A stretch of DNA of 41,875 bases. Source: a virus. Position numbers and translations under genes: made by a program. The stretch spans positions 1-41,875 of the IMG/VR virus record IMGVR_UViG_3300044533_000991; one strand, written 5' to 3'. A model generated the notes under the pieces. It had not been told where the DNA came from and searched no databases. It saw nothing but the letters and a program-made list of their open reading frames with translations. Of the stretch, positions 39,501 through 41,875 are shown one piece after another (position 1 is the stretch's first letter; every line of letters begins with the position of its first letter).

Positions 39501-41875
39501 ACCGAGGCCGGGCAGTTGCAAGGCGAAGTGGACAAGCTCCGCCGCGACTCCACTACCGCAGCCATCGTCGGCAATAAAGACCTCATCAAATCCTCGCTCC
39601 CCGCCGGAGTCGATGCCGTGCAGGTGAACATCGCCATCCGCGAAGCGATCCTCGGCGCACCTACGCCTCTCGCCGCTCAAGCCGCAACCTCATCCATCCT
39701 CACCGGCCAAGGTCTCTCCGACAAAGGAGCCGCCCGCATCTCCGGCAGCATCGTCCGCGACTTCCTCAAGACCACACAGGACACCCGCGCCAAAGTCCTC
39801 CAAGACCTCCTCGCCACCGCCGATTCCGACCGCCGCCTGGATAAATCCAAGCTCGGCTCCCTCATCCGCCTCAACCGCGAAGGCAAGCTCACCGATGCCA
39901 GCCTCCACGCAGGCATGGCCAAGATGCTTGGCATCCCGCATTGGAGCGCCGAGCACAGCGCCAAGGTCCGCCGCATCCTCGCCCAGCACGAGAAAGCCAC
40001 CGACCCTCGCATCAAGCTCGTCAAAGCCGCCGAAGCCCTCGATGTCGTTTACCGCGACTTCATGCCGCCGGGCTTCCTCGACAAAGTGGACACCATTCAG
40101 ACCATCGCCATGCTACTGAACCCCAAAACGGTGATCCGAAATGTAGTTGGCAACGCTCTCATGGCCGGGGCCGACCTCGCCGCCGATACCGTCTCTGTGC
40201 CGATGGATGCCTTGGTTTCCCTGGGAACCGGCGAGCGCACCCGCACCGGCCTTTCACTCGGTGAACGCCTCATGGGCCTCGGAGCCGGGGTAGGGGACAT
40301 CAAAGCAGGCTACGACTTCGCCCGCTCCGAAGGCCGTGGCCGCATCGGAAGCATCGCCGAGGGTGTCGATACCCTCGTCCGCCTCGGCCGCCTGCAATCC
40401 TCGGGCAAATACAACTCCTCCGACATCTCCGCCCTCAGCGGCCCCACCTTTACCGCCCCGGTCCTCCGCCAACTGGAATCCACTCTTGGCCTCGCCCTTT
40501 CTATCACCGACCGGGGTTTCTACGAATCCGCCTTCCGCGCCAGCCTCGACACCCGCATGAAAGCTGCCGCCGCCAGTGGCAACCCCATGCTCGCCCCTGA
40601 TACTGACATGGTGACAGCCGCCCGCATGGATGCTGGCCGCGCCATTTACCAGGACGATAACGCCGCCAGCCGCACACTGGGCGGACTCCGCCGCGTCCTT
40701 AATTTCAATCAACGCTGGGGCATCGGCTCCCTACTGATGAAATTTACCCAAGTCCCTGGCTCGATCCTCACCCGCGCCGTGGAATTTTCCCCGCTTGGAT
40801 TCATCAATACCGCCTACCAAAGCCTCGCGCCGATGCTCTCCAGCTCCCGCGAGTTCGACCAGAAAGCCTTCACCGACTCTTTCTCCCGCGCCCTCGTCGG
40901 CACCACCGGCCTCGTCGCCACCGGCTACTGGCTCGCCCACCTCGGGATCATCTCCGCTGGCAGCGACGCCAAGGACGAAGACAAGCGAAACCTCAACCGC
41001 GCCACCGGATGGGGAGCCTACAAACTCAACACCAGCGCCCTCAAACGCGCCCTCATGACCGGCAATTTCTGGACCCCGCAGAAACAGCAGCGCGACGACA
41101 TGGTAATCGGCTACGATTGGGCGCAACCCCTCTCCATCGGCGTCGCCATGGGTGCCTACTCCCGAGAGAATCAAGAGGCCATCAAGCAAGACATCCTCGC
41201 AGGCAAGAAGCAAAGCCTCGCCGCAACCGGCCTCAACTGGCTCGCCTACGCAGGCGGCGCAGCTACCGGAGCCATGAACTCCCTGGTCGAACAACCCCTC
41301 CTCACCGGCCTTAATCAATTCGCCCGCGATGTCGGCTACGACAACATCCCCGGTGCTCTCCTCAAAACCGCCGCCGACGCTCCCGGCACCTTCATCCCCA
41401 CCGCCGCCCGGCAATGGATGCAACTGACCGACAACGCCGCCCGCGAAACCCGCGACAGCTCCCCGGCTCGCCAATTCATCAACGAACTCAAAGCCCAGCT
41501 CCCCGGCCAAAGCCAAACCCTCCCGCCGAAATACGACATCGCCGGGCAACCCGTCGAGCGGTGGGCCAAGGACAGCAACACGCTCTTCAATGTCCTCTTC
41601 AACCCCTCGATGGTCTCCTACATCAAAGGCAGCCCAGCGCTCACGGAGATGAGCCAGGTTTACAAATACACCGCCGAGACCGGAGCCATCCCCAACCAGG
41701 TCAAACCGGAGTTCACCCTCGAAGGCGTCAAGGTCCGCCTCAGCTCCGAAGAGATCAGCGCCATGCAGAAAGACATGGGAGCCCTCAGCATCGCCGCGCT
41801 GGAGAAGTTCGTCCTCTCCGATCCCCGCTACGACAAAGCCACATGGGACGCCAAAGCCCGCGCCATGACCCGCGC
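36555..41875 (+). CDS. Giant virion-associated protein (partial at 3' end)
   Basis: One uninterrupted frame from the ATG at 36555 runs off the window after at least 1773 residues; the left-end copy suggests about 1822 in all. It has an Ala/Pro/Glu-rich N-terminus, a hydrophobic Gly/Ala block (PALASGLATGATTAAVAGAA, then GNVIGAGGGFTAG) that may span membranes, a Pro/Ser/Ala linker near residue 500, and an AT-rich insert (38435-38740). Then come a conserved-looking core (FSDLMAENMKRKGEAGYIDF, WSGRMVQKFGETI), long helices, and the C-terminal part shared with the left end. Size, position and mixed domains fit an ejection or 'large polyvalent' protein. No catalytic motif is certain. Confidence 0.8.
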   Translation, partial: MANPLLDALLADRSASDPAFPDPAAAPTPEAGARMIDFATALPEAEPLSGDEITFPGEQTAALAPFEEVDSEMESPATPATLPRNPLLDSLFADQQAQAATQQAVAEATTPDDRLPIATPELADALGVLDYRDPQEGARRSQAAALGEILGLPEYEKVQLGAAPVNADGTVTIRRAQAVSPEANAAAAKQLENLRIMAAGEMLVEESPKEVGTLQGIANAAQNAFDSARQALMATDGLDENDAAQLARIEYNKAARRVAPGYAAYQQAEGWDAVKAFAKNPFEVSANIITEGLAGSWPALASGLATGATTAAVAGAAGSVVPGAGNVIGAGGGFTAGMVGGTAAGSFATEYGSKILEELQTAGMNPKNPESIAQFFSNETLMAEAKDAALKRGVPVAAFDALSAGIAGRVGSVFRAAAKTPVRLAATEGVIQGGLGAGGEISGSLAAGDPVNPKAVFGEVLGEVGPAAIEIAAGRAAAASQPAPVGTPSSPTAPPSSAPIAQPAPAEVPQNFTPISSPAPSQVSNDTSAPRTLGQVRAPQIAIDQAALDETFGSTFAPPTEVSTFAPPAAVNPQVNPAPASVSDIPPTASAPAASTLTAPEPTGSPELIAGEGASVSMQPEVSAAPIVAPKLERTSTGMQIINQAVEGGVNLSELNLLESAIQRLDNPAGTKISEETTAEAIQYLQYTPEGNSVVEHLRTLAASKNKRDKGIKIRSTAILKSLSDLSPSTAVETTPAATAPRPFSDLMAENMKRKGEAGYIDFGVVQDFGQSIYQTGMDFAAWSGRMVQKFGETIRDVLSSLWQAVSGGQYLPQARERGSVNISPGTGPKPRKFGQSLQAAPGVAPEVKARLTSLDYDPVSNAQTLANARARIDSAGSIDTAFTDLMGKPAIEGWQPTAEDYATGMELMGQLQNRNRHADAASIANMMATRATDQGRAIQALSMIGRLGPQGIELFAQSQLQAAATKPAKTDKQKADIQAKITEAGQLQGEVDKLRRDSTTAAIVGNKDLIKSSLPAGVDAVQVNIAIREAILGAPTPLAAQAATSSILTGQGLSDKGAARISGSIVRDFLKTTQDTRAKVLQDLLATADSDRRLDKSKLGSLIRLNREGKLTDASLHAGMAKMLGIPHWSAEHSAKVRRILAQHEKATDPRIKLVKAAEALDVVYRDFMPPGFLDKVDTIQTIAMLLNPKTVIRNVVGNALMAGADLAADTVSVPMDALVSLGTGERTRTGLSLGERLMGLGAGVGDIKAGYDFARSEGRGRIGSIAEGVDTLVRLGRLQSSGKYNSSDISALSGPTFTAPVLRQLESTLGLALSITDRGFYESAFRASLDTRMKAAAASGNPMLAPDTDMVTAARMDAGRAIYQDDNAASRTLGGLRRVLNFNQRWGIGSLLMKFTQVPGSILTRAVEFSPLGFINTAYQSLAPMLSSSREFDQKAFTDSFSRALVGTTGLVATGYWLAHLGIISAGSDAKDEDKRNLNRATGWGAYKLNTSALKRALMTGNFWTPQKQQRDDMVIGYDWAQPLSIGVAMGAYSRENQEAIKQDILAGKKQSLAATGLNWLAYAGGAATGAMNSLVEQPLLTGLNQFARDVGYDNIPGALLKTAADAPGTFIPTAARQWMQLTDNAARETRDSSPARQFINELKAQLPGQSQTLPPKYDIAGQPVERWAKDSNTLFNVLFNPSMVSYIKGSPALTEMSQVYKYTAETGAIPNQVKPEFTLEGVKVRLSSEEISAMQKDMGALSIAALEKFVLSDPRYDKATWDAKARAMTR
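40372..41875 (+). repeat. Right copy of the diverged 1.5-kb duplication
   Basis: It aligns with 1-1504 without net indels. It is the in-frame 3' part of the giant gene, and the window ends before the stop that the left copy shows at 1647-1649. Confidence 0.9.

Noticed and set aside
1-41875. Exact direct terminal repeats of a completed circular contig
   Set aside because: The two 1.5-kb ends differ at many positions, so they are not exact repeats.

Overview
The window is almost entirely one temperate, tailed double-stranded DNA phage (or prophage) of a GC-rich bacterium. It carries a complete set of phage modules: integrase and attachment site, a divergent regulatory switch, replication, packaging and capsid, tail and fibres, lysis, and virion-associated proteins. 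I see a terminase, scaffold, capsid and portal, but no tape measure, tail sheath or tail-tube gene. With the giant virion-associated proteins, this points to podovirus-like morphology (inference). The host is not named by the sequence. Dispersed ACAGAGGACACAGAG-type repeats at gene borders resemble those in Verrucomicrobiota and some other GC-rich phyla, so that is only a guess.

Layout. Positions 1-1649 are the 3' end of a giant virion-associated gene. A minus-strand tyrosine integrase (1653-2804) follows, then an attachment core made of the 3' half of a tRNA-Lys(CTT) gene (2924-2965). A minus-strand lysogeny-type operon (4342 to 3152) encodes a ribbon-helix-helix (RHH) regulator, a small membrane protein and a lipoprotein. 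It diverges from a rightward early operon that starts with a 48-residue RHH protein at 4424. The early operon (4424-12913) is a chain of mostly overlapping genes: an excisionase-like HTH, a PLD-like protein, a DEDDh exonuclease, a replication initiator-like protein, a DnaB-type helicase, an AT-rich ParB-like gene and several zinc-ribbon micro-proteins.

The late region starts with the large terminase (12953). After a three-gene cassette and a 385-base gene-free, repeat-bearing stretch come scaffold, major capsid protein and, after a terminator-like hairpin, the portal. Then come a CBM5/12-like adaptor, several fibre genes, a lysis cassette (two holin candidates, small lipoprotein, endolysin candidate), a metallophosphoesterase, a 633-residue tail protein and a fibre with an AT-rich tip. 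The right end is unusual: a SET-domain methyltransferase, a 747-residue Gln/Asn/Ala-rich protein, a PAPS-reductase-like PP-loop enzyme overlapping a YkgJ-type cysteine-cluster protein, a small virion protein, and an open frame of at least 1773 residues running off the window.

The last 1504 bases (40372-41875) are a diverged copy of the first 1504 bases, with no net indel. The window therefore spans either a junction between two related phage copies in tandem, or a circular genome of about 40,371 bp whose ends come from two strains. The strongest global signal is compositional: reading by eye, I find one ACGT and no GTAC in 41,875 bases, where simple composition predicts roughly 140 of each.
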